DNA of 26,837 bases, taken from a virus. A program made the translations under genes and the position numbers. Each line of letters opens with the position of its first letter. Positions within the stretch are counted from its first letter, which is position 1. Positions 14,908 to 23,172 of this stretch are shown here, piece by piece. The stretch is taken from IMG/VR virus record IMGVR_UViG_3300032241_001711, positions 1 to 26,837 of that record; one strand, 5' to 3'. The notes beneath the pieces were generated by a model. That model saw nothing but the letters and a program-made list of their open reading frames with translations. It had not been told where the DNA came from and searched no databases.

Positions 14908-16131
14908 ATGTTTAGTTTTAAAGGATTTATAACAAGCGGTGGTAAAAAAAATACACACCTAGAACATTTAGAAGATTCAATAATAGATCGAGGGCAAAAA
15001 GGAGCTCGAGATGCTATATTCTTTATTAAATCAATAAGAAAAATGTTACAAGGTCACGTTGGTGGTCGTTTAAATGTAACAGTTAAATGGGATGGAGCAC
15101 CATCTATTATTTGTGGTGTTAATCCAGAAAATCATAAGTTCTTTGTAGGTACAAAATCAGTCTTTAATAAAACTCCAAAACTTAATTATACAACAGGTGA
15201 TATTAGAAAAAATCACGAAGGTGTTCTTGCAACTAAATTAGAAATTTGTTTAAGAGAATTATCTAAACTAGGTATTCAAGGTATTGTACAAGGTGATTTA
15301 TTATTTACAAAAGGCGATGTAAAAACTGCAACAATAGATGATGAAGACTGTTATGTTTTTACTCCAAATACAATTACTTATGCAGTGCCTGTTAAAAGTG
15401 ATTTGGGTCGTAGAATAGGTAGAGCTAGATTAGGTATTGTATTTCATACAATGTACACAGGCAGAGATATGCAAAATTTGTCTGCAAGTTTTGGTTCTAT
15501 TAAAGGTTTTCCAAAAATGCCTTCTATATTTGTTACAGATGCAGTTTATAAAGATGAATCCGGTACAGTTACATTTAATAATTCAGAACTTTCACAAGTA
15601 GATAGTATAATTGCGATGGCAGAAGGTTCTCTATCAAAATGTGCATCATTTTTAGATACACTATTGACAAATGATCCTTTAACAGTAGGATATAAATTAA
15701 AATCATTTTTTAATTTCGTTATCAAAACTCAAGGAGAGTTTGGTAAAATAAAAGAACTAATGACTGAATTTAGACAGTATTTTATAATTATGTTACAAAA
15801 AGAAATAGACGCAGTAACAAGAGAAGAAACAAAAAACAAATATAGAAAAATAAGAGAAGGTGGTTTAGATTTTATAGATAGAAATCAATCACAATTATAT
15901 TTTGCGATGGCTACATATATGTCATTGCAAAGAGCAAAAAACTTTTTAATAAACAAAATGAATAAAATTCAAAGTATTGGTACATTTATGAGAACACCTA
16001 ATGGATTTAGAACAACAAATCCTGAAGGTTATGTTGCCATAGATCGTGTCAAAGGTGCAGTTAAACTTGTAGATAGATTAGAGTTTAGTCGTGCTAATTT
16101 TACAGTTGCCAAGGACTGGCTGAAAGGATAA
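14908..16131 (+). CDS. DUF6267-like protein with nucleotidyltransferase/ligase-like core
   Basis: 407 residues. It belongs to a family common in marine T4-like phages, recognisable by KNTHLEHLEDS (14-24), GARDAIFFIKSIRKML, TVKWDGAPSI (58-67), VQGDLLF (127-133) and FTPNTITYAVPV. KWDG (60-63) looks like motif I of the DNA/RNA ligase superfamily (K-x-D-G, where Lys is adenylated), and the later GDLLF and EGVLATKLE fit other motif positions loosely; ligase activity is unproved. The N-terminus MFSFKGFI resembles the capsid-targeting type but lacks the usual Glu, so cleavage there is not expected. A GAGAGG ribosome site precedes the ATG. Confidence 0.8.
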   Translation: MFSFKGFITSGGKKNTHLEHLEDSIIDRGQKGARDAIFFIKSIRKMLQGHVGGRLNVTVKWDGAPSIICGVNPENHKFFVGTKSVFNKTPKLNYTTGDIRKNHEGVLATKLEICLRELSKLGIQGIVQGDLLFTKGDVKTATIDDEDCYVFTPNTITYAVPVKSDLGRRIGRARLGIVFHTMYTGRDMQNLSASFGSIKGFPKMPSIFVTDAVYKDESGTVTFNNSELSQVDSIIAMAEGSLSKCASFLDTLLTNDPLTVGYKLKSFFNFVIKTQGEFGKIKELMTEFRQYFIIMLQKEIDAVTREETKNKYRKIREGGLDFIDRNQSQLYFAMATYMSLQRAKNFLINKMNKIQSIGTFMRTPNGFRTTNPEGYVAIDRVKGAVKLVDRLEFSRANFTVAKDWLKG

Positions 16132-16132
16132 A

Positions 16133-16477
16133 ATGAAAACATTTAAAGACTACGAAAAAATAGATGCAATATGCGAAGCAATGAAATGGGAAGAACTATT
16201 AGAAGAAGAAGCGGAACACGAAGGTAAAAAAGTTACTTTAAACAAACCTCATAGGACATCAGGTGGCCCTAAAAAATTTTCAGTATATGTTAAAAACGAC
16301 AAAGGTAATGTTGTTAAGGTAAACTTTGGAGATCCAAATATGGAAATTAAACGAGATGATCCTGCAAGACGCAAATCATTTAGAGCAAGACATGGTTGTG
16401 ATAATCCAGGCCCTAAATGGAAAGCAAATTATTGGTCATGCAGACAATGGAGAGCAGGAGCAAAAGTAGAAGATTAA
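16133..16477 (+). CDS. conserved late protein with capsid-targeting-like N-terminus
   Basis: 114 residues. The N-terminus MKTFKDYEKIDAICEA matches the T4 internal-protein type (T4: MKTYQEFIAEA) and contains a gp21-type site ICE/A (13-16). The mature part (GKKVTLNKPHRTSGGPKKFS, VYVKNDKGNVVKVNFGDPNM, RKSFRARHGCD, YWSCRQW) is a distinctive conserved module of marine phages. Its two C-terminal Cys and several His might bind metal. The biochemical role is unknown to me. It sits tightly between two nucleotidyltransferase-like genes in the late block. Confidence 0.82.
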   Translation: MKTFKDYEKIDAICEAMKWEELLEEEAEHEGKKVTLNKPHRTSGGPKKFSVYVKNDKGNVVKVNFGDPNMEIKRDDPARRKSFRARHGCDNPGPKWKANYWSCRQWRAGAKVED

Positions 16478-18685
16478 ATGTTTAAACTAATACAAGAATC
16501 TGTAGTAGATATACCTAGACGTACTTACGCTAAAGATATATTTGATTATGCAGATACAGAAGAACCAAAATTAAAACAGTCTGTATTGAACATAATCAAT
16601 GCACAATTAGATAAATTTAATTCAATTTATCCAATTAAAAAATATAGTTTAGTAGGTTCATCTATTACAAAACAATATCGAAACGATGCAGATTTAGATG
16701 TCAATGTTTTATTTGACGTAGCACCTGCAGATAGAGAAGCCGTTCGATTAATGTTATCGCATCAATTAAAAGATATAAATGGTAAATTAATTCCAGGAAC
16801 AAAACACCCTATAAATTATTATATCATTACTGATCCTTTTATTAAAGAAACTAATGATGCTATGGCAGATGGTGTATTTGATATTAAAAATAATACATGG
16901 ATAAGAAAACCAAAAGAATTTAAATTTGATCCACAAAAATATGCATCAGATTTTGAAAAAAAAGTAAAAGAAATTGATGTTGCAGAAGGTGAATTAAAAA
17001 GAGATATTATAGATTATGAAGATTTAAAAGAATTAACTACAGATGATGTTTTAAATTTACATGAAATTATAAATGAAAAATTAACTAAAATAGATGATGA
17101 TATTAAACATATAATTGCTATAGGTGACGATGTAGTTAAAGCTAGACGAGATGCTTTTGCAACAGATATGACACCAGATGAAATTAGAACATTTGGTAAA
17201 AAGAATTTGTTACCTAAAAATGTTATCTATAAGATGTTAGAAAAATATCATTATTTAAAATTATATCATCATTTAAAAGATATTTTACACGATGGTAAAA
17301 TTACAGACGCAGAAATACGTTCTATACAGACGGAAGATAAAGAAAATGATACAGTAATGATGTATAAGTTAACAGGCAAAGCAATGAAGGCTGTGCCTGG
17401 TTCTATAATACAAAAAGAAATTATAAAACAATTAAATGTTTACAGAAAAAAATTAGGCATGGAACCTATAACAGAAGCAACAAATAAGTCACTTGCATTT
17501 ACTTTTGGTCGATTTAATCCACCTACTATAGGACACGAATTACTAATTAAAAAAATTGCATCATTAGGTATGGATTATAAAATATTTTTAAGCAGATCAT
17601 ACGATCCTGCAAAAAATCCATTATCTCCAGCTGACAAATTAAAATGGTTGCAAACAATATTTAAATATAATGCAAGTCATATAATGATTATGCCTACTAA
17701 TATGATATTAGAATTAGCAACAAAAATTTATAATATGGGTTATACTAATATAACAATGATAGTAGGTAGTGATAGAGTAAGAGAATTTGATACAATATTA
17801 AAAAAATATAATGGAGAAAAAAACAGACATGGATATTATAAATTTACAAAAATTAATGTAGTATCAGCAGGAGAAAGAGATCCTGATGAAGAAGGCGTTT
17901 CAGGAATGAGTGCAAGTAAATTAAGAGAATATGTAAAACGAGGAGATTTTAAAAATTTTAAAAGAGGTATACCAGGAAATTTATCTGATAAACAATTAAA
18001 AGATTTATTTTTTGATGTAAGAAAAGGAATGGGATTATCTATTAGATTAGCTGCAGAAGTAGAAACAAATAATAAACTTAAAACACTAAAAGAATTTGAA
18101 ACTCAACAAGTAAGAGATTTGTATTTAAGAGAAATGATATTTAATATTAATGAACAAGCACACAATATTAAATTAGATATAAAAGGAAAAGTAGTAAGAC
18201 GAGGAACAAATTATATTGTAATAGAAGATACAAATAACAATTTACACAAATCATGGATTTGGGATTGCATACCTATTGCAGCAGATAGAGAAATAGAAGT
18301 TAGAGAATATAATTTAAACGTTGATTACGGATTTCAAGCCGTATCAGAAATTAAGGAATCAATAAAAATGAATGATGAAAAAAAAGAAGGTTATGATATA
18401 GGACATGATTGGGCACAACATACTGCTAAAATGACACCAGGTGAACCACAATATGATCCAAATTATTTAAAAAAACAAAATACACCTGAAGAAAACATGT
18501 ATAAACCAAGTAAACCAACTGAAAATACAACACAAATTTCAACACAAGAAATAGAAGATTGGTCACTTGCAAAAGATACATTAGATAAATATAGAGAAAG
18601 ATACGGTGATAATTATCAGTCTAAAATAGACGAAGTAAAAAAGAAAATGATGTCTTTTAAAGATTTTAATAAGGATAAAAAATAA
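16478..18685 (+). CDS. two-enzyme protein: Pol-beta-type nucleotidyltransferase plus NMNAT-like cytidylyltransferase
   Basis: 735 residues. The first part (about 20-320) has a Pol-beta-type nucleotidyltransferase motif: VGSSITKQYRNDADLDVNV (G-S-x-n-D-x-D). Residues 331-334 are ITEA, an ideal gp21-type cleavage site. The second domain (about 338-530) is an HxGH-type adenylyl/cytidylyltransferase: GRFNPPTIGH (344-353), VGSDRV, and MSASKLREYV, the ISxTxxR-like phosphate motif; closest in style to NMN adenylyltransferases. The C-terminal 200 residues are mixed, with further possible cleavage sites and a charged tail ending in FKDFNKDKK. The start MFKLIQES fits a degenerate targeting peptide. Roles in NAD or nucleotide metabolism are inferred. 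Confidence 0.83.
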   Translation: MFKLIQESVVDIPRRTYAKDIFDYADTEEPKLKQSVLNIINAQLDKFNSIYPIKKYSLVGSSITKQYRNDADLDVNVLFDVAPADREAVRLMLSHQLKDINGKLIPGTKHPINYYIITDPFIKETNDAMADGVFDIKNNTWIRKPKEFKFDPQKYASDFEKKVKEIDVAEGELKRDIIDYEDLKELTTDDVLNLHEIINEKLTKIDDDIKHIIAIGDDVVKARRDAFATDMTPDEIRTFGKKNLLPKNVIYKMLEKYHYLKLYHHLKDILHDGKITDAEIRSIQTEDKENDTVMMYKLTGKAMKAVPGSIIQKEIIKQLNVYRKKLGMEPITEATNKSLAFTFGRFNPPTIGHELLIKKIASLGMDYKIFLSRSYDPAKNPLSPADKLKWLQTIFKYNASHIMIMPTNMILELATKIYNMGYTNITMIVGSDRVREFDTILKKYNGEKNRHGYYKFTKINVVSAGERDPDEEGVSGMSASKLREYVKRGDFKNFKRGIPGNLSDKQLKDLFFDVRKGMGLSIRLAAEVETNNKLKTLKEFETQQVRDLYLREMIFNINEQAHNIKLDIKGKVVRRGTNYIVIEDTNNNLHKSWIWDCIPIAADREIEVREYNLNVDYGFQAVSEIKESIKMNDEKKEGYDIGHDWAQHTAKMTPGEPQYDPNYLKKQNTPEENMYKPSKPTENTTQISTQEIEDWSLAKDTLDKYRERYGDNYQSKIDEVKKKMMSFKDFNKDKK

Positions 18686-20256
18686 TGAGTTTTATAAAAT
18701 CATCTTACGAAGCATATAAATTAGTTGAAGCATTAGAACAACAAACACAAGAACGTGAAGTTTCTATGGCTCGTTCAAATGCCGCAGCTATATTAGATAA
18801 ATCAATAATTTTAAGAGACATTCTAACAAAAGAACCAAATAAAGCACAAGGTTTAAAACCTTGGATAGAATCCAAAATTACAACTGCAACAAATAATGTT
18901 GTAATGATACATGATTATTTAAAATATTATCCTACAATAAAAGCAAAATACAAAGAAATAAAAGAAGAAGTAACCAAAGATGAAGTAGATATGGTTATTG
19001 CTTCTTTAAATAATATGATACATAAATCAAATGAAATAGGTGAAATGATGGTTTATATGAGAGATCATAATACAGAATTAGAACCATGGGTATCATCTAA
19101 ATTGCAAACCGCAAAAGATAATGTATCAGCTGTTTACGATTATATGGTTTACAATCCAGATTTAAATGAATCAACTGATTTAACAGAACGTGAAAAAAAG
19201 TTTTCATTAATACCTCCTTCTCATAAAGCTGCTTATCATAACATGCCATCTGCACCTTTAAAAAAAGATACTTATATAGGTGATCTAAAAGGACAAATTA
19301 ATTCTACACAACTTGCAAATATTAAAAAAGATTGGGAAAAAAAATCTGCAAAAGATATTACTCCAGAATTAAAAGCATTTATAAAAAAATTGGATATACC
19401 AACAAAAGTTGCAATAGGTCAAGCAAACATAAATGTACTTTCAAAATTAGTTAAAGAAGAAGTAGAGTTAGAAGAAGCATCTTTAACTGCAATACATAAA
19501 ATGCAAAAAGATGGTAAGTCTATAGAAGATATAGCAAAAGAATTAAAATTAGATACAAATCTAGTCAAAAGAATTTTAGGTGAAGAAACTGCTGCTGAAA
19601 AATTACAAGCAAAACAAAAGAAAAATAAAATTATTCAACAACCACAAATAGATAAGACTGCTGCTGATGTAGTAGATGTAACTAAACCAGGTGGAGGATT
19701 TGGCCCTACTCTTGCTGTTGAAAGAAAAATAGTAGATACAGTTAATATGGAAGAAAAAGATGAATTTAAACCACATTATATGTATGAACCTAAAACTGGT
19801 AAAAAAGAATGGGTTACTACTATGGCAAAACATCTCGAATTAGATAAAAAGGGTTGGGGACATGAATCAGTAAAAGAAGAAAAAAATTGTGGTTGTGGTC
19901 AAACACCTTGTATTACTTATGGAAAACAAGTAGATGAACATATTGTAAAAGTAAAAGGCGGTTACGAATTAAAATCTAAATCAACAGGCAAAAATTTAGG
20001 AACATATCCTACAAAAGCAGGTGCAGAAAAAAGAGAACGTCAAGTTCAATATTTTAAACATGCTAATGAAAGTGTACAAGAAGCAAAAGAAGCTACAGGT
20101 AATTTAAAAGACGCATGTTGGACAGGTTATACTGCAGTAGGATTTAAAATGAAAAATGGTAAAAGAGTACCAAATTGCGTACCAAAATCTGAAGCATATA
20201 AAGGTGCTAAAAAGGTTGTAGAAAACGCATTTAAAAAAATAAAAGGAAAAAAATAA
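18685..20256 (+). CDS. modular late protein, probable internal head protein
   Basis: 523 residues built from modules. The N-terminus MSFIKSSYEAYKLVEA has a gp21-type site LVE/A (13-16). Two similar helical repeats follow, around LKPWIESK (57-64) and LEPWVSSK (132-139). LEE/A (262-265) precedes a helix-turn-helix-like stretch AIHKMQKDGKSIEDIAKEL. Later come a Cys cluster (CGCGQTPC), a GGYELKSKSTGKNLGTYPTK module and a C-terminal DACWTGYTAVGFKMKNGKRV-PNCVPK module, both typical of marine phage head proteins. No enzyme motif is evident. I would expect it to be cut by the prohead protease. Start by TAATG overlap. Confidence 0.78.
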   Translation: MSFIKSSYEAYKLVEALEQQTQEREVSMARSNAAAILDKSIILRDILTKEPNKAQGLKPWIESKITTATNNVVMIHDYLKYYPTIKAKYKEIKEEVTKDEVDMVIASLNNMIHKSNEIGEMMVYMRDHNTELEPWVSSKLQTAKDNVSAVYDYMVYNPDLNESTDLTEREKKFSLIPPSHKAAYHNMPSAPLKKDTYIGDLKGQINSTQLANIKKDWEKKSAKDITPELKAFIKKLDIPTKVAIGQANINVLSKLVKEEVELEEASLTAIHKMQKDGKSIEDIAKELKLDTNLVKRILGEETAAEKLQAKQKKNKIIQQPQIDKTAADVVDVTKPGGGFGPTLAVERKIVDTVNMEEKDEFKPHYMYEPKTGKKEWVTTMAKHLELDKKGWGHESVKEEKNCGCGQTPCITYGKQVDEHIVKVKGGYELKSKSTGKNLGTYPTKAGAEKRERQVQYFKHANESVQEAKEATGNLKDACWTGYTAVGFKMKNGKRVPNCVPKSEAYKGAKKVVENAFKKIKGKK

Positions 20257-21360
20257 ATGACAAAGTATTTACAATCAAGACCAGGTAGTATAGAAGAAAT
20301 TACAAAACAATTAATGGACGATTATCAAGCATTTTTTAAATCAGAATTAGAAAAAGCTGATAAATCAATACCATCAATGACTGATTCAGAAAAGAAAGCA
20401 TTTTTTGACAAAGTTGCAAAAGACTACAATAATCAAAAAGAAGAAGTAAAACCAGGTAGTTTTAAAGACAAGATAATGAAAAAAATAGGTCAACCTATAA
20501 AAGATTATAATAAGAAAAAAGAAGATGTAGAAAAAGCACCACAGGGTCACGAAATGAGATCAGGTAAACTTTTATTAGAACCTAAAAAAGACGATTTAAA
20601 AAAACAACCTAAAATGCAACAAGAAGCAACTTCACAAGATGTATCTGTTGAATTAGAAAATAAAAATAATACCATGTTGGTTGTAAATCCTAAAAATAAA
20701 AAACCAGGTATTGATGGTGTTAAAAAAATTAAAAAAAGCGAATGGCCTGAACATCAAAAACAAGGTTATATACAAGCAGAAGACACAGAAGCAGATAAAG
20801 AAAATGAAAAATTAAGAGTATTCAGTGGCGAAAGAAAACCTGTTAAATTAAAAACAGAAGATGCAATTGCTGATAAAGAAAATGAAAGTCAAAAGAAAAA
20901 AGGTGGAGAAAAAGATTTTGTTAAAAAAGCAGTTGAAGGTCGATCAGATATTATTAATGAAGATGAAAAGAAAAAAGTAGATGTTAAAAAAGATAAAAAG
21001 GGCGAAAAAGATGTTAATGTTCAAATTGAAGTAGAGGCAGTTGATCCTGAAAGAATACAAAAATTGACACAACATATACAAGATTTAAATAAAAAAACAA
21101 ATGAATTAGATAAATCAAAATCAGATTATAAAACTAAAAGTGCAATTTTGCAATCTGATACAACTACTGCAAAACTTAAACTTGCTGATTTAACAAAAAA
21201 GAAAGCTTCAGAAGTTCAAAATCCAAATGATAGAGTAAAAACTGAAGCAGTAAAACCTAATTATAAATCAATGAAAAAATCTTTAAAATCTGAAAAAACA
21301 ATGACCGGTAAGATTGCTGAAAAAATAGATACGGAACCCACATTAAATAAAAAAGAATAA
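20257..21360 (+). CDS. Lys/Glu-rich low-complexity late protein
   Basis: 367 residues, highly charged, with almost no aromatic or Cys residues and no recognisable domain. A repeated element ADKENE appears twice (TEADKENEKL and AIADKENESQ). About 260-320 forms a likely coiled coil (RIQKLTQHIQDLNKKTNELD). Several potential gp21-type sites occur (for example IINEDE, KIAEK). Such composition suits an internal or scaffold-like head protein, or a protein processed into peptides, but this is inferred from context. It directly follows the modular late protein. Confidence 0.7.
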   Translation: MTKYLQSRPGSIEEITKQLMDDYQAFFKSELEKADKSIPSMTDSEKKAFFDKVAKDYNNQKEEVKPGSFKDKIMKKIGQPIKDYNKKKEDVEKAPQGHEMRSGKLLLEPKKDDLKKQPKMQQEATSQDVSVELENKNNTMLVVNPKNKKPGIDGVKKIKKSEWPEHQKQGYIQAEDTEADKENEKLRVFSGERKPVKLKTEDAIADKENESQKKKGGEKDFVKKAVEGRSDIINEDEKKKVDVKKDKKGEKDVNVQIEVEAVDPERIQKLTQHIQDLNKKTNELDKSKSDYKTKSAILQSDTTTAKLKLADLTKKKASEVQNPNDRVKTEAVKPNYKSMKKSLKSEKTMTGKIAEKIDTEPTLNKKE

Positions 21361-21368
21361 TTTTTTTT

Positions 21369-21884
21369 ATGAAAGATTTGCCTCGTATATACTGCGACAT
21401 GGACGGAGTATTATGCGACTTTAAAGCACTGGCGGAACAAATTGTTGGAATGAGCATGCAACAATGGATAAATGAACCCGGTCACAAATATAAAACTATA
21501 AAAGAAAAGTGGGCGCCAATTATTAATTATCCAAACTTTTGGCAAAAACTTCCTTGGATGGCAGGCGGTTCTTTTTTATGGTCTTATATTAGTAAATATA
21601 AACCTCATTTACTATCTGCTTTTGTAGAACAAACATTTGATCCTCATTGTATTCCTGGAAAAAAACAATGGGCAATGTCGCATCTTTCTATTCCAGTAAA
21701 TAGAATAAATTTAGTTAGAAGAAAAGATAAAAAAAATTATGCTAAAGTTAATGGAAAACCTGCAATATTAATAGACGATTATATTAAAAATGTAACTGAA
21801 TTTACTGCAAGAGGTGGTATAGGTATACTTCATACTAATGCATCGCATACAATTGATCAATTAAGAAAACTAGGCTTTGAGTAG
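21369..21884 (+). CDS. HAD-family phosphatase, 5'(3')-nucleotidase-like
   Basis: 171 residues. Motif I is YCDMDGVLCDF (nucleophile and acid/base Asp), the middle helical cap contains FWQKLPWM, and the C-terminal motif IV is ILIDDYIKNVTEF; a Lys-rich loop before it (RRKDKKNYAK) fits motif III. This pattern fits small phage HAD enzymes such as deoxynucleotidases or the 3'-phosphatase half of polynucleotide kinase. The substrate cannot be told from sequence. An 8-base T run separates it from the previous gene without a hairpin. Its stop codon lies inside a terminator-like hairpin at 21866-21888. Confidence 0.85.
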   Translation: MKDLPRIYCDMDGVLCDFKALAEQIVGMSMQQWINEPGHKYKTIKEKWAPIINYPNFWQKLPWMAGGSFLWSYISKYKPHLLSAFVEQTFDPHCIPGKKQWAMSHLSIPVNRINLVRRKDKKNYAKVNGKPAILIDDYIKNVTEFTARGGIGILHTNASHTIDQLRKLGFE

Positions 21885-21892
21885 TTTTTTTT
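21866..21892 (+). terminator. intrinsic terminator-like hairpin after the HAD gene
   Basis: AAAACTA (21866-21872) pairs with TAGTTTT (21882-21888) around a 9-base loop and is followed by further Ts to 21892. It overlaps the gene's stop codon. The stem is AT-rich, so strength is uncertain. A late promoter starts at the last T. Confidence 0.5.
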
Positions 21893-21899
21893 ATAAATA
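21892..21899 (+). promoter_or_regulatory. T4-type late promoter of the 156-aa structural gene
   Basis: Exact TATAAATA directly after the T run of the preceding hairpin. ATG 21946 follows after a 46-base leader containing an AGGGAGAA ribosome site. Confidence 0.75.
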
Positions 21900-21945
21900 G
21901 TACTGTTATAACAAAAATACTTATTAATTAATAGGGAGAAAAACA

Positions 21946-22416
21946 ATGAGTTTATGGGGAATACATGCCAATAAAACTGCAAGTGGTACTGTAGAAATTA
22001 CAAGTTCAGGTGATGTCACAGGAACTGGTACTGCGTTTACAACACAAGCAAAAGTTGGCAATTATATTACAGTCGGTCAAGTTGATTACTTGATACGTTC
22101 TATCGCAAGTGATACTTCTGCGACAGTTATAAATGGTACTGTAAAAGGTATTGATTACGGTACATCAGGTGCTGTTACTGCAGTTGGTTCTACTACTGCA
22201 TATAAATTATCAGAAAAACCAAAATATGTAACAACTGCTGAATCTAACATTCCATCAGGAGTATCTGGTGATTCTACAAAAGTTGTAGGTATTTCAGCTG
22301 GTTCAGTTGCACGTTTAACACATGCAGGTTGGGTTAGAGAAATAGTTGGTTCTGGCGGCAGATCAGGTAGAACAACACACGAAGTTTTAGTAGTTACAAA
22401 AAATATAGTTAACTAG
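21946..22416 (+). CDS. probable abundant virion structural protein
   Basis: 156 residues. Start MSLWGIHAN, then VTGTGTAFTTQAKVGNYITV, DYLIRSIASDTSATV and a C-terminal THAGWVREIVGSGGR-x-GRTTHEVLVV match a beta-rich structural protein seen in marine T4-like phages, usually beginning M-x-LWG. No enzymatic motif. It has its own late promoter, a good ribosome site and a strong hairpin directly behind it, the layout of a highly expressed single gene. Base use is slightly less AT-rich than its neighbours, consistent with strong expression. Exact place in the particle is unknown. Confidence 0.82.
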   Translation: MSLWGIHANKTASGTVEITSSGDVTGTGTAFTTQAKVGNYITVGQVDYLIRSIASDTSATVINGTVKGIDYGTSGAVTAVGSTTAYKLSEKPKYVTTAESNIPSGVSGDSTKVVGISAGSVARLTHAGWVREIVGSGGRSGRTTHEVLVVTKNIVN

Positions 22417-22428
22417 ATAAAGACATTT

Positions 22429-22454
22429 CATAGCGAGTTTAATTACTCGCTATG
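22429..22454 (+). terminator. perfect 10-bp hairpin, terminator or mRNA end-protector
   Basis: CATAGCGAGT (22429-22438) and ACTCGCTATG (22445-22454) pair perfectly around loop TTAATT. It is the most GC-rich stem in this region. No clear U-run follows, so it may stop transcription weakly, block exonucleases, or separate two transcripts. The next late promoter begins 3 bases later. Confidence 0.65.
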
Positions 22455-22457
22455 TCA

Positions 22458-22465
22458 TATAAATA
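22458..22465 (+). promoter_or_regulatory. T4-type late promoter of the 147-aa structural gene
   Basis: Exact TATAAATA 3 bases after the 10-bp hairpin and 65 bases before ATG 22531. The resulting leader is structured (22480-22514). Confidence 0.75.
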
Positions 22466-22479
22466 TATAAACAAAGTGG

Positions 22480-22524
22480 TCTAGGTATTACCTAGAGTAG
22501 CATTCCCGAAAGGGTTAATAGGAG
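22480..22524 (+). promoter_or_regulatory. structured 5' leader of the 147-aa gene
   Basis: Two small hairpins lie in the predicted leader: TCTAGG/CCTAGA (22480-22496, loop TATTA) and CCC-GAAA-GGG (22505-22514), the latter with a GNRA-type tetraloop. A ribosome site AGGAG (22520-22524) is left free 6 bases before the ATG. The role may be mRNA stability or translation control. Confidence 0.4.
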
Positions 22525-22530
22525 ATAAAA

Positions 22531-22974
22531 ATGGCAGATAAGAAAATCACACAGCTGACCGATTTAGGTACAGCAATTGCAACAGATACATTATTTAACG
22601 TAGTTGCAAATCCAAGTACAACACCAATCAATAACAAAGTATCAACTGCAAATATTTTTAATAATATACCAACATATATTGGATTAAAACAAACTGCAGA
22701 TACTTTAAATGCTAGTGGAGCAGCAAATATTACTACTGCAGTTACATTGGTAGATTCAACATCAGGTACTACAGCAGTTTCACTTGCAACAGGAACTGAT
22801 GGTCAAATTAAAACAATAGTTTTTACCGCAGGAACTAATCCAGTAAATATTACACCAACTAATTTAGCAGGATATACTTCTATAACTTTAAGTGCAGTAG
22901 GTAGAACAGTTACATTAATGTTTAAAAATAGTTATTGGTATATTATTGCTGGTAATAATTATAGCGCAACATAA
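22531..22974 (+). CDS. probable virion fibre/decoration-type protein
   Basis: 147 residues. The N-terminus MADKKITQLTDLGTAIATDTLFNVVAN is a common opening of phage virion proteins of fibre or head-decoration type. The C-terminal part (DGQIKTIVFTAG, VNITPTNLAGYTSITLSAVG, TVTLMFKNSYWYII) has the repeated beta pattern of trimeric fibre tips. Thr, Ala and Asn are abundant. It has its own late promoter with a structured leader. No catalytic motif is present. The role as fibre versus capsid decoration cannot be decided from sequence. Confidence 0.75.
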   Translation: MADKKITQLTDLGTAIATDTLFNVVANPSTTPINNKVSTANIFNNIPTYIGLKQTADTLNASGAANITTAVTLVDSTSGTTAVSLATGTDGQIKTIVFTAGTNPVNITPTNLAGYTSITLSAVGRTVTLMFKNSYWYIIAGNNYSAT

Positions 22975-22986
22975 TAAAGGTATAAT

Positions 22987-23172
22987 ATGATTATTGATGA
23001 AACTATATTAAATTCAGAATTAAAATTATTAAAAACAGATTTTGATAATTTAACTGATAAAATAGCAAAAGTAGAAGTTGATTTAAATCAAATGAAAGCA
23101 AATTTAAATGCAATTCATGGTGCCATGCAACAAATTGATAAACTAATAAAAATGGCAAAGGATCAACAATGA
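22987..23172 (+). CDS. small coiled-coil protein (61 aa)
   Basis: 61 residues with heptad-like spacing of Leu/Ile almost throughout (LNSELKLLKTDFDNLTDKI, AKVEVDLNQMKANLNAI). It likely forms a single long coiled coil. An AAAGG ribosome site precedes the ATG. It overlaps the next gene as ATGA (23169-23172). No family identified; possibly a structural accessory protein. Confidence 0.7.
   Translation: MIIDETILNSELKLLKTDFDNLTDKIAKVEVDLNQMKANLNAIHGAMQQIDKLIKMAKDQQ

Noticed and set aside
21360-21369. Run of eight Ts after the Lys/Glu-rich gene as a terminator
   Set aside because: No stable GC-containing stem precedes it; only an A/T run pairing is possible.
22981-22986. TATAAT just before ATG 22987
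   Set aside because: No -35 box, and transcription would start inside the gene; AAAGG there works as a ribosome site.
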